Below, piece after piece: positions 57,441 through 64,000 of a stretch of DNA of 64,000 nucleotides. The position numbers were made by a program, and so were the translations under genes. Source of the DNA: Clostridia bacterium (GTDB lineage: Bacteria; Bacillota; Clostridia; Oscillospirales; Acutalibacteraceae); NCBI GenBank assembly GCA_017429345.1, contig JAFRPB010000163.1, positions 1 to 64,000 of the forward strand, written 5' to 3'. The notes beneath the pieces are model-generated. The model did not search any database and was not told the DNA's origin. It worked only from the letters and a program-made list of their open reading frames with translations. Position 1 is the stretch's first letter. Each line of letters begins with the position of its first letter.

Positions 57441-58034
57441 ATGCCTGATACTTACAATTCCAAGGTCGTTCTGTCCACCGGAGAGGTTCTGATTGACCTC
57501 ACGGAGGACACAGTTACAGCGGCAAATCTGCTGACGGGGGCGACGGCGCACGGGAAAGACGGCGCGCCGATCACGGGAACCTGCGACTATGACGCGGACA
57601 CGTCCGAGGATACAGCGTATGCCGCCGAAATCCTTGCGGGACGCACGGCGCACGCGAGAGGGACCGCTCTGACCGGCACGATGAAGAACAACGGCGCGGT
57701 ATCCGGAACGATCTCGACAAAGGCGGGGGCCTATCAGGTCCCGCAGGGGTATCACGACGGCTCCGGCACGGTCGAGATCGCTGCGGCGCAGCAGGATCTT
57801 CTGATCCCGGGGAACATCAAGAACGGCGTGACGATCCTCGGCGTCACGGGCGATTACAGCGGGCAGCCGGTATCTGTCGAGTCGAACAAAATCGGAACGC
57901 CGTCTCTCACGCAGGACGTCGAGGTAACGCCTTCCGTTGGATATGATTATCTCGCAAAGGTCACGATCTCGCAGATTCCCGTCGTCCGTGCGTATGATTC
58001 CGCATCCGGCGGATACATCGTAACAATCGGGTGA
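57441..58034 (+). CDS. Repeat-containing tail fibre-like protein
   Basis: In this 197-aa protein several copies of a motif like TAANLLTGATAHGKDGAPIT (LLxGxTAHxxDGxxITG) are present, a repeat frequent in Firmicutes phage tail and surface proteins. The first 35 residues are closely similar to the start of the next gene, so the two are probably paralogous. Confidence 0.65.
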   Translation: MPDTYNSKVVLSTGEVLIDLTEDTVTAANLLTGATAHGKDGAPITGTCDYDADTSEDTAYAAEILAGRTAHARGTALTGTMKNNGAVSGTISTKAGAYQVPQGYHDGSGTVEIAAAQQDLLIPGNIKNGVTILGVTGDYSGQPVSVESNKIGTPSLTQDVEVTPSVGYDYLAKVTISQIPVVRAYDSASGGYIVTIG

Positions 58035-58038
58035 TAGT

Positions 58039-58608
58039 ATGGGCAACAGCATGATTAAGCTCGGCACGGGCGAAATCTTACTCGACCTGCGATCCGACAC
58101 GGTGACGGCAGCAACGCTGCTCGCGGGGATCACGGCGCACGCTGCGGACGGATCGCAGATCACGGGGAACTATGCCGCGTCGAAGCTCGCGATGGGTTTT
58201 ACCGATGAACTCAGTGTGCACACCGCTACTTTGCGGATTGACGGGATTCAGGACAGCAACGGAGAATCATTCACGCCGACGGGTTATGTGTTGATGCGTT
58301 ATAACAATGCAGTAGAAACAGAAGCATTCGACGCCGCCGGGCTGATGATGGTCTTCTGTAATGCTGAGGGTACCGGGAGCAATAAGGTTGTGCGAGTCTC
58401 ACTGTATGACGGACGCCAGTTGAGATACAATAACGCGAACCTGAGCGGTACGGTCGGAGATGGGTATATCAGGTACACGACCGGAATGTCAACATATTAT
58501 CTGTTGCCCGGAACGTACTTCTGGATCGCGTGGGCGACGGACGCTGCGCAGGCGCGCGGGCTGATGAGCGCGGCGCCGGAGGAGATCAGCGGCGAGGAGG
58601 AACGATAA
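58039..58608 (+). CDS. Second repeat-containing fibre-like protein
   Basis: In this 189-aa protein, KLGTGEILLDLRSDTVTAAT then LLAGITAHAADGSQITG match the previous gene. The remaining 130 residues form a different beta-rich domain (YVLMRYNNAVETEAFDAAG) that may bind the receptor. Confidence 0.6.
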   Translation: MGNSMIKLGTGEILLDLRSDTVTAATLLAGITAHAADGSQITGNYAASKLAMGFTDELSVHTATLRIDGIQDSNGESFTPTGYVLMRYNNAVETEAFDAAGLMMVFCNAEGTGSNKVVRVSLYDGRQLRYNNANLSGTVGDGYIRYTTGMSTYYLLPGTYFWIAWATDAAQARGLMSAAPEEISGEEER

Positions 58609-58629
58609 TTTATGAAGGGAGATCACATC

Positions 58630-59478
58630 ATGAAAGCAGAGGAAATATTCGAACTGACACCTGAAATGCTCGCAGAATTCGAATGCGGTCTTGAACCCGG
58701 CGAGGATCCCGCCGAAGAAGAAAAACAGCCGTCTGATGACGGCGGCGTGCGCAAGGCGAAGAAGGTCAATTCATCGGGAACGTCGAGCAACAGCAAGCTC
58801 GCGACCTATCGGCATTTCGCCGGGAACAAATACAACACGCGCACGTCGAAGATCACGAAGATCACGATTCACCACATGAGCGGGAAGATGACCGGGCGCG
58901 GATGCGCGGACTATTTCGCGCAGACTTCGCGTCAGGTTAGCTCGAACTATTGTATCGGGTACGACGGAGACATCGCCGTTTCGATCGATGAGTGTTACCG
59001 TGCATGGACGTCTTCGAGCAGAGCGAACGATATGCAGGCGGTAACGATCGAGGTATCGAACAACTCCGGCGAGCCGAACTGGACGATCTCCGACAAATCA
59101 ATGACCGCTCTGATCAATCTCTGCACGGATATCTGCAAGCGTAACGGCATTAAGAAGATGTACTACAACGGCACGACGAACGCCTCGGTGACATGGCATT
59201 GTATGTTTGCAAATACCGACTGCCCGGGAGCGTACATCAAGAAGCTCACTCATTACATCTGCGGACAGGTCAACAGCCGCCTCGGGTCCGAAATCCTCGG
59301 AGATCTCGACGGAGACGGCAAGGTCACCGCGAAAGATGCATGCCTTGCGCTTCTGATCGCTGCAAAGCGCGCCACACCGTCAAACTATCAGATGCGCGTA
59401 GGCGATCTCGACGGAGACGGAAAGATCGGCGCGGGCGACGCAAGAAAGATCCTTCGGAAGGCGGCGAAATTGGGATGA
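58630..59478 (+). CDS. N-acetylmuramoyl-L-alanine amidase endolysin with dockerin
   Basis: This 282-aa protein starts at the ATG at 58630 (GGGAG upstream). An acidic N-terminal region (1-50) is followed by an Amidase_2 domain (about 60-205) with ligands in KITIHHMSGK and VTWHCMFANTDCPG. The C-terminal 60 residues hold two Ca-binding repeats, GDLDGDGKVTAKDA and GDLDGDGKIGAGDA, each followed by a helix: a type I dockerin. There is no signal peptide, as expected with a holin. A dockerin on an endolysin is unusual. Confidence 0.88.
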   Translation: MKAEEIFELTPEMLAEFECGLEPGEDPAEEEKQPSDDGGVRKAKKVNSSGTSSNSKLATYRHFAGNKYNTRTSKITKITIHHMSGKMTGRGCADYFAQTSRQVSSNYCIGYDGDIAVSIDECYRAWTSSSRANDMQAVTIEVSNNSGEPNWTISDKSMTALINLCTDICKRNGIKKMYYNGTTNASVTWHCMFANTDCPGAYIKKLTHYICGQVNSRLGSEILGDLDGDGKVTAKDACLALLIAAKRATPSNYQMRVGDLDGDGKIGAGDARKILRKAAKLG

Positions 59479-59750
59479 CCGAGACGGAGATCGTGGAGCG
59501 GCTTACTCGGGTAGAGCAGTCGGTGAAATCAGCGCAGCATCAGATCGACGAGACGAAAGAGCTGGTCGGTGGGATACATGAGCTCGCGTCCGAAGTTAAA
59601 TACATGCGCGAAGATCTTTCCGAGGTTAAAAAGGACGTCGGAGAGCTGAAAAGCAAGCCCGCGAAACGGTACGACCTCATCGTCACCGGGATCATCTCGG
59701 CGCTGACAAGCGGAGCGGTCGGATATCTGATCGCTCAACTCATTAAATAA
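59475..59750 (+). CDS. XhlA-like lysis accessory protein
   Basis: In this 91-aa protein a coiled coil at residues 5-65 (VERLTRVEQSVKSAQHQIDE) is followed by a C-terminal membrane helix (LIVTGIISALTSGAVGYLIA). This is the XhlA/haemolysin-type organisation next to holins. The start overlaps the amidase stop by four bases. Confidence 0.78.
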   Translation: MTETEIVERLTRVEQSVKSAQHQIDETKELVGGIHELASEVKYMREDLSEVKKDVGELKSKPAKRYDLIVTGIISALTSGAVGYLIAQLIK

Positions 59751-59766
59751 AAGAGGTGTATATATA

Positions 59767-59991
59767 ATGGATAAGAAAGATATCGCCGTACGTGCCGCTA
59801 AAACGTTCGTACAGGCTTTTTTCGGCGTGCTGGTGCCGGAGCTTGCCGCGATTCTTAACGGCGGATTTACCGACCTTCCGACGTTTTGGAAGGCGGTCGC
59901 TCCGTTCGTCGCCGCGGCTCTTGCTGCCGGCATCTCGGCAGCGTGGAACGGCTTGCAGGCGTACTTCACCGAAAAAAAAGAAATGTATTGA
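59767..59991 (+). CDS. Holin
   Basis: This 74-aa protein has two hydrophobic segments (about 14-32 and 42-62; KAVAPFVAAALAAGISAAWN) and a charged C terminus (TEKKEMY), like small phage holins of the r1t type. It is positioned after the endolysin. It would time lysis. Confidence 0.78.
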   Translation: MDKKDIAVRAAKTFVQAFFGVLVPELAAILNGGFTDLPTFWKAVAPFVAAALAAGISAAWNGLQAYFTEKKEMY

Positions 59992-60040
59992 TAATAACGC
60001 GCGGATAGTTTCGGCTTCTTTGAATCCGCGTGTTGTTTTG

Positions 60041-60074
60041 CCCCGACGGGAGACTCCCGTCGGGGCGTTTTTTT
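60041..60074 (+). terminator. Terminator of the late operon
   Basis: CCCGACGGGA / TCCCGTCGGG stem with a GAC loop, followed by a seven-T run. A weaker hairpin CGCGGAT...ATCCGCG precedes it. This is the strongest terminator in the window and marks the end of the lysis genes. Confidence 0.88.
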
Positions 60075-60088
60075 GTTGCCTGAAATAA

Positions 60089-60133
60089 ATATATCATTTT
60101 TCTATTGACAAATGATATATAGTATGCTATATT
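60089..60133 (+). promoter_or_regulatory. Promoter with inverted-repeat operator
   Basis: TTGACA (60105-60110), 17-bp spacer and TATATT (60128-60133). A perfect 11-bp inverted repeat ATATATCATTT / AAATGATATAT (60089-60099, 60110-60120) surrounds the -35 box. The HTH protein encoded just downstream is the likely ligand. Confidence 0.7.
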
Positions 60134-60164
60134 TATATCATAAAAACACGAAAGGATGATATAA

Positions 60165-60650
60165 TTGTTAAGAATCACAGACAAAGAGGCTCGTGCTCTC
60201 GGTTATATTTACGGTCTTGTATCGGCGAAAATGCCGGAAGAATACGATCGATCTGGGGCAAAATACACGCAGGCAATGCAGTATCCGTTCGTCGGCTTTG
60301 GGCAGATCACCGCATGGGGACACAAATACAGGGTGATCACTCAAGAGATGAACGATATGATCGCGGATATCTCCACCGATATCGATACGATTCCGGAGGG
60401 AAGTATGGCAGAGCAGTTTCTTCCTCTTGAACAGCAATCTATATGGATGCTCGCTTATTACGCTGGGCTGAACGGAAAGCCGTATTTCGATATCGCAAGG
60501 GCCCGGGAGCAGGCAGGAATGAGTCAGGAGGAACTCGCGGAGAAGCTCGGCGTCCCGCAGAGCTCGGTCAGCCGGTGGGAAAGCGGCAAGGTTCAGCCGA
60601 GAGCGGAAACGCTCGATAAAATCAGAGCGATTCTTGACGTGAATAAATAA
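60165..60650 (+). CDS. HTH regulator with novel N-terminal domain
   Basis: This 161-aa protein has a TTG start (AAAGG upstream). Residues 1-100 are an unknown alpha/beta domain. The C-terminal 55 residues are a standard XRE HTH (AGMSQEELAEKLGVPQSSVS then RWESGKVQPR). It is expressed outside the late operon, so probably in the lysogen. Confidence 0.78.
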   Translation: MLRITDKEARALGYIYGLVSAKMPEEYDRSGAKYTQAMQYPFVGFGQITAWGHKYRVITQEMNDMIADISTDIDTIPEGSMAEQFLPLEQQSIWMLAYYAGLNGKPYFDIARAREQAGMSQEELAEKLGVPQSSVSRWESGKVQPRAETLDKIRAILDVNK

Positions 60651-60666
60651 TAATATCACATGAAAT

Positions 60667-60698
60667 AAACCGGGAGAAAACTTCCGGGTTTCTTTTTA
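60667..60698 (+). terminator. Terminator of the HTH gene
   Basis: An imperfect hairpin AAACCGGGAG / CTTCCGGGTTT is followed by TCTTTTT. It separates the two right-end transcription units. Confidence 0.6.
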
Positions 60699-60702
60699 AG
60701 TA

Positions 60703-60732
60703 TTGACTATACCATACAATGTATGGTATAGT
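60703..60732 (+). promoter_or_regulatory. Promoter inside a perfect 27-bp palindrome
   Basis: TTGACT (60703-60708), 18-bp spacer, TATAGT (60727-60732). The stretch 60706-60732 is a perfect palindrome with 13-bp arms ACTATACCATACA. Bound repressor would cover both promoter boxes. Confidence 0.7.
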
Positions 60733-60766
60733 TTAAGAGCAATAGAAAAAAGGAGTTGTCAAAATA

Positions 60767-61282
60767 ATGTTGATTTCAGAAATTGTAAAAAAATACAGCA
60801 TAACAATATCTTCTGATGGTGAACATCTCAAGTGCCCGGCGAACATTGAAAGAAGTGATCTTGAATTTGTTCGCGAACATAAACCTGATATTATGAAATA
60901 TTTAAGGGATTTGGAGGACGAAAAGAAAAGGGCGAAAGAGGAATATGAAAGAAAAATAGCTGCGATCGAAGGTTTGCAAGAGCTCACCGACATAACCTCG
61001 GCTTGGGCTCGGTATAATGCAGCTATGACGAAATTTATAGAAGAAGATGCTGTTGGGGTTCCACCGGTAGCTCCCAGTGTAAAGATAGAAGATGTTGCTG
61101 CAAAATACCCGCGAGCGGTTGCTTTCCGCAAAGCTTGCGCTTATGCAGAAGCAGCGCATTTTAAAAAGTCCGAGATCGGAAAAAGAGCAAAAGACAGAAT
61201 CTTAAACGGTGAAGATGTCGATACTGTCATTGCAGATATGGAAAAAGAGTGGACAGAGTATGCTGTCACAACGATCGATTGA
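60767..61282 (+). CDS. TubC-N-like protein in regulated right-end unit
   Basis: This 171-aa protein has AAAGGAG upstream. The N-terminal 50 residues (SITISSDGEHLKCPANIERS, LEFVREHKPDIMKYL) resemble the TubC N-terminal docking-type fold also seen in plasmid and phage proteins. The rest is helical with a coiled coil. It is co-transcribed with the next HTH gene. Confidence 0.55.
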   Translation: MLISEIVKKYSITISSDGEHLKCPANIERSDLEFVREHKPDIMKYLRDLEDEKKRAKEEYERKIAAIEGLQELTDITSAWARYNAAMTKFIEEDAVGVPPVAPSVKIEDVAAKYPRAVAFRKACAYAEAAHFKKSEIGKRAKDRILNGEDVDTVIADMEKEWTEYAVTTID

Positions 61283-61296
61283 GGAGGTATAATAAT

Positions 61297-61761
61297 ATGG
61301 ATAGTATATTTGTAGATGAATTACGCGAAGCGATCGCATCGTCAGGGAAATCACAAAGAGAAATTGCAGAGATGATCGGCGTTCCGCTCCCTACTCTTGA
61401 AAGCTGGGTTCGTGGCATCAGAAAACCGAAGGAACTCACACAGAGAGCGATGCTCGATAGGATCAATGCGCTGCACTCCGTACAGGTCAAACGAATCGGT
61501 CTGTTCGCCTCTGGAGTATCATTGATGTCCCTACGGGTCATCGATGGCAGGTACACGATGATCTACGGACTGCTCGGAGGAAGCAGTCCGAGAGAAAATT
61601 GGGCGAGATTGACAAACATCAAGGGAAAAGAAGTGTCCCCGGAATATGTCAGCAAAACAAAATGGTACACAATGGCTGAAAGCCGCATCATAGCGGAGTT
61701 TACATATGGAGTGCCGAAGGACGTTGAATGGATGATCGATCTCGACGGAACTACGGTTTAA
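61297..61761 (+). CDS. HTH-domain protein at the right end
   Basis: This 154-aa protein starts at the ATG at 61297 (GAGGAGGT upstream). The HTH is at residues 12-40 (SSGKSQREIAEMIGVPLPTL, ESWVRGIRKP). The C-terminal 90 residues are of unknown fold. It probably represses the 27-bp palindrome upstream of its operon. Confidence 0.72.
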   Translation: MDSIFVDELREAIASSGKSQREIAEMIGVPLPTLESWVRGIRKPKELTQRAMLDRINALHSVQVKRIGLFASGVSLMSLRVIDGRYTMIYGLLGGSSPRENWARLTNIKGKEVSPEYVSKTKWYTMAESRIIAEFTYGVPKDVEWMIDLDGTTV

Positions 61762-61767
61762 TGCATA

Positions 61768-61797
61768 ACGGCAAGCGTTCGGCTTGCCGTTTTTTTC
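61768..61797 (+). terminator. Terminator at the right end of the prophage
   Basis: ACGGCAAGC / GCTTGCCGT stem with a GTTC-type loop, followed by a seven-T run. It closes the right-end operon immediately before the arm-site repeats. Confidence 0.82.
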
Positions 61798-61820
61798 GTC
61801 AGTAATAGCGTCAGTAATAG
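61798..61820 (+). promoter_or_regulatory. Right integrase arm-site repeats
   Basis: GTCAGTAATAG occurs at 61798-61808 and 61810-61820, a 12-bp period. Same word and orientation as at 3269-3290. The region 61821-61875 between these and the tRNA terminator contains no gene. Confidence 0.65.
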
Positions 61821-61875
61821 CAGAATATTTTTCACAACTTTAGAAGACTTTTCACGCGCGCGGCAAACTTTCGGA

Positions 61876-61925
61876 GAAAATAAGAAAGAGCCCGGAAACC
61901 GTTGTATATCAACGATATCCGGGCT
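61876..61925 (-). terminator. Phage-supplied terminator of tRNA-Ser
   Basis: On the minus strand after the tRNA CCA, AGCCCGG...CCGGGCT with an inner stem is followed by a T-rich run. It is homologous to, but diverged from, the host hairpin at 3116-3164. The prophage thus brings its own tRNA tail and terminator. Confidence 0.7.
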
Positions 61926-61926
61926 G

Positions 61927-62020
61927 TGGCGCAGAAGGGGAGACTCGAACTCCCGCGCCGCTTTTTACACGGCCTACGCCCTTAGCAGGGGCGCCTCGTC
62001 ACCAACTTGAGTACTTCTGC
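61927..62020 (-). tRNA. tRNA-Ser (GCU), restored at attR
   Basis: This 94-nt gene has acceptor GCAGAAG/CTTCTGC, anticodon loop CTGCTAA (GCU), the long variable arm typical of Ser tRNAs, T-stem GGGAG/CTCCC and encoded CCA. The 5' part is host DNA; the 3' part is from phage attP. The att core (61954-61994) includes the anticodon stem-loop. Confidence 0.95.
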
Positions 62021-62058
62021 AGGTAACTTGTATATAAAGAAATATTCGATTGTTTTAT

Positions 62059-62148
62059 TGGCGGAGAGAGTGGGATTCGAACCCACGGTACCGGTAAGGT
62101 ACGACGGTTTTCAAGACCGTTCCGTTATGACCGCTTCGGTATCTCTCC
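62059..62148 (-). tRNA. tRNA-Ser (UGA)
   Basis: Acceptor GGAGAGA/TCTCTCC, anticodon UGA in CTTGAAA, long variable arm, TTCGAAT T-loop, encoded CCA. A second host tRNA-Ser lies 38 bp upstream of the target tRNA on the same strand. Confidence 0.95.
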
Positions 62149-62211
62149 GTATCGGCTCGATTAGTATAACACACGAATTTCGGTTTGTCAAGCAAAAATC
62201 CGAGAGAAATT

Positions 62212-62239
62212 GTCCCGCCGCGAAAAAATACGGCGGGAC
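62212..62239 (-). terminator. Probable terminator after metallophosphoesterase gene
   Basis: GTCCCGCCG (62212-62220) and CGGCGGGAC (62231-62239) form a perfect 9-bp stem with a 10-nt loop, 40 bp after the leftward stop at 62282. The following minus-strand sequence is only weakly T-rich. Confidence 0.55.
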
Positions 62240-62281
62240 AGGAATGATATCGGAGATTTGCGGCTGATGAGGCTTCCGAGA

Positions 62282-64000
62282 TCAACCGAGCTTCGGCAGA
62301 CCGATCTCCTCAAGCTGTGTGATGCGGTCGGCGAACAGGATCGTCAAAAAGCGGATGAACTTCTTGAAGAAATCGAAGAGCTTGCGCAGGAAGCTCAGTA
62401 CCACGCCGTCTTCGCTCGTATTCGCGTAGCCGGGCAGCGTCACGTCGTTGTCCGCGGGCGCCTTATCGACGGTTACGCCCTCCAGCGCCACGTCGAGAAG
62501 CAGATCCGTCACCGCGCCGACGGGATCCGTATCGCCGGCCAGATTGCCCAGATCAGCGAGACCGGTAACGCCGGAAAGCCCCTTCAGCCCCGCTGCGGAG
62601 AAGAAGCTGTCAGTCAGGGTGTCTTTGACGGAAGCGCTTTCGTTTTCCGTCTCGCCGGCGAAGATCGCCATCATCGCGCCGATCAGCAGGCGAACTTCAA
62701 CAGAGTTTTTATCGAAATTCTCGTCTCCCTTTGCGTGCGCGGCGATGAAGACGGTGATCAGGTCGTTTACCGTGGGATATCCGCTTGCGGGAAGCTCGAT
62801 CCCGGCGGCTTTCGCCATTGTTTCAACTGTGTCGCCTTCGCCGTAGATCGGTTTTTCAAAGTCGGCGAGCACGGCGGGAACAAGACGTTCGACCGCTTTC
62901 GCAGCGTCGGAATCCGCGTCGAGCTTCAACAGAGAGATCACTTTCTGCGCCGAGAGGAAAGACGCGACGTATCCGGGAACGGCGTCGCGCATCGCGCCGG
63001 CGGCGTAGGTGTTCAGATCCGCGCTCATCATTGCGATCTGCTCGGGCAGATAACCGTCGGGCGCGTCGGAGAGATTGACTCTGCTGATGATATGGCGTTT
63101 GAGCTCGATCGCGTCGTCTGTGAACGTTGCCTCACGGTAGGCGAGGGGATAGCAGATCAGAGATGTAGTCTCGATCTCATATACGTTTGTCTTGCCTTCA
63201 TAGACCGCTACGTCGCTCGCGTGGAAGTGGCCGGTAAATACCGCGCGGATGCCCCATTCGGAGAACTTTTTGCAGACTTCCTCGCCGTTCTTCAGCACGA
63301 ACGCCTCAAAAAGACGGCCTTCCATTGTGAAGTGATCCATCATATTATGGTGCATCATCGCGACGAGCTTTTTGCCGTCCGCTTTCGCGGCTTCGACCTG
63401 GACCTCGATCCAGGAGAGAAGCTTTTCGGAGAGCATACCGTGCCCGGCTGCGCCGTATTCGCAGGAGTCGACCGCAAGCAGGCGGTAACCGTTTTTCAGA
63501 TCCGCAACATAAGAGCAGCTGTTTTCGTCAACGGCAAGCGCCTCGTCATAGCCGAAGCTGTGATAAAGTCCCTTGAAGGTGTTGATATCGACGTCGGATT
63601 TTGACGCCTCGCCCTGCGTAACAACGTCATGATTACCGTTGATCACAAAGATCTGCTTGCCGGTTTCCTCTTCAAACGCGGCGAACATGCCGGCGACTGC
63701 CTGCGCGTCGGAAAAGCTGTGCTTATCGGTGATATCGCCGGAGATGAACACATAATCCGCGTCGGATTCGGCTGCTTCGGCGAGGAATTGCCGCAGGATC
63801 TGCGGGCTGACCGCGTCAAGCTTCCCGAGCGAGCCGTGCGGATGATAAAGATTGCCGTCCGGCGTGACGGATTCGATTTTCTGATAATGGGTGTCCGTCG
63901 CAACGTAGGCCTTGAAGCCCTCGTCCGCGGCGGCGGCGCAGATACCGAAGACGCTCAGCGTCAGGACCAACGCAAGAAGAACGGAAATGATTTTTTTCAT
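62282..64000 (-). CDS. Secreted metallophosphoesterase
   Basis: This complete 572-aa host protein has its start ATG at the very end of the window. A signal peptide (residues 1-25, KKIISVLLALVLTLSVFG) is followed by a calcineurin-like domain with all metal-site motifs in order: VATDTHY, ISGDITD, INGNHD, MMHHN and FTGHFHASD (up to about residue 255). The C-terminal half is of unknown fold and ends in an amphipathic helix (LRKLFDFFKKFIRFLTILF). A role in extracellular phosphate or nucleotide hydrolysis is likely. Confidence 0.85.
   Translation of the reverse strand: MKKIISVLLALVLTLSVFGICAAAADEGFKAYVATDTHYQKIESVTPDGNLYHPHGSLGKLDAVSPQILRQFLAEAAESDADYVFISGDITDKHSFSDAQAVAGMFAAFEEETGKQIFVINGNHDVVTQGEASKSDVDINTFKGLYHSFGYDEALAVDENSCSYVADLKNGYRLLAVDSCEYGAAGHGMLSEKLLSWIEVQVEAAKADGKKLVAMMHHNMMDHFTMEGRLFEAFVLKNGEEVCKKFSEWGIRAVFTGHFHASDVAVYEGKTNVYEIETTSLICYPLAYREATFTDDAIELKRHIISRVNLSDAPDGYLPEQIAMMSADLNTYAAGAMRDAVPGYVASFLSAQKVISLLKLDADSDAAKAVERLVPAVLADFEKPIYGEGDTVETMAKAAGIELPASGYPTVNDLITVFIAAHAKGDENFDKNSVEVRLLIGAMMAIFAGETENESASVKDTLTDSFFSAAGLKGLSGVTGLADLGNLAGDTDPVGAVTDLLLDVALEGVTVDKAPADNDVTLPGYANTSEDGVVLSFLRKLFDFFKKFIRFLTILFADRITQLEEIGLPKLG

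Larger units (their letters stand above)
3192..61994. mobile_element. Temperate myovirus prophage integrated in tRNA-Ser(GCU)
   Basis: The element is bounded by a 41-bp direct repeat inside tRNA-Ser (3192-3232 and 61954-61994). It carries a tyrosine integrase, CI/Cro-type control, RecT/SSB replication-recombination genes, lambda-type terminase/portal/capsid, contractile sheath and P2-type baseplate, amidase and holin. All structural modules appear intact with no obvious stop or large deletion, so it may be inducible. The cargo at 3291-10249 lies between attL and the integrase. Confidence 0.93.

Noticed and set aside
3192..61994. Diversity-generating retroelement
   Set aside because: No reverse transcriptase motif, no accessory variability protein and no template repeat near the fibre genes were seen.
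62210..63604. Long rightward open frame opposite the metallophosphoesterase gene
   Set aside because: It is a shadow of a GC-biased coding strand; the leftward frame has a signal peptide and all metal-site motifs.
1..64000. CRISPR array
   Set aside because: No set of regularly spaced direct repeats with unique spacers is present; the iterons and arm repeats are tandem or paired only.

Overview
The window is a chromosomal segment of a Gram-positive anaerobe, most likely an uncultured member of the Clostridia (Oscillospiraceae/Ruminococcaceae type). The evidence is strong AGGAGG-type ribosome binding sites, TTGACA/TATAAT-like promoters, clustered tRNA genes, secreted host proteins with typical Gram-positive signal peptides, and a dockerin module on the phage endolysin. 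It is dominated by one apparently complete prophage of about 58.8 kb (3192-61994) inserted in a tRNA-Ser(GCU) gene.

Host flanks. On the left are a tRNA cluster (Phe partial, Gly, Cys), a palindromic intergenic repeat, a secreted Asp-box (sialidase-like) protein and a membrane protein with a zinc ribbon. On the right are the restored tRNA-Ser(GCU), a tRNA-Ser(UGA) and a secreted metallophosphoesterase. The 3' part of the tRNA-Ser gene is duplicated at the left end (attL). The 41-bp identical core is 3192-3232 = 61954-61994. Paired direct repeats of GTCAGTAATAG lie just inside both ends and look like integrase arm sites.

Prophage layout. (1) 3291-10249, leftward cargo lying between attL and the integrase: an IbrB-like ParB-fold protein, an IbrA-like PAPS-reductase-family protein and a SNF2-type helicase; then a peptide-modification set (YodL-like protein, gamma-glutamylcyclotransferase, amidoligase) with small unknown proteins and a candidate antisense small RNA. 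(2) 10.3-14.5 kb, control: an HTH plus ImmA/IrrE protease pair with its own operators, a tyrosine integrase with an N-terminal zinc ribbon, a membrane protein, a SWIM-BRCT protein, and a CI/Cro-type switch with repeated GTCCCGAAAAACGGGAC operators. (3) 14.5-31.7 kb, rightward early genes: DUF1351, RecT, MBL-fold hydrolase, SSB, a strange G/T-rich repeat tract, HNH nuclease, a DUF4373 replication-initiator-like gene carrying internal iterons, ParB, an adenine methyltransferase-like protein, a radical SAM protein and many small genes, ending in a DUF1492/ArpU-type late regulator. (4) 31.7-35.1 kb: a candidate activator-dependent late promoter, a multi-pass membrane protein, a ParB-fold protein and a second PAPS-reductase/IbrB pair. 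(5) 35.5-44.7 kb, lambda-like head and packaging genes (Nu1, GpA, portal, ClpP-type protease with nested scaffold, decoration protein, gpE-like capsid). (6) 45-58.6 kb, contractile tail (sheath, tube, frameshifted chaperone, tape measure, P2-like X/D/V/U/W/J/I baseplate, fibres). (7) 58.6-60 kb, lysis: amidase with dockerin, XhlA-like protein, holin. (8) 60-61.8 kb: two autoregulated-looking units encoding two HTH proteins and a TubC-like protein.

The phage is therefore a temperate myovirus with a lambda-type head. The strongest candidates for undescribed biology are the two separate IbrA/IbrB-type pairs (one with a SNF2 helicase, one with a transporter-like protein and a further ParB protein), the amidoligase/cyclotransferase island with its antisense RNA candidate, an inverted tail-to-tail duplication that gives a stand-alone copy of the repressor tail, two probable AUA start codons, and the G/T repeat tract. 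Function beyond the named families is inference from sequence and neighbourhood; no searches were run.
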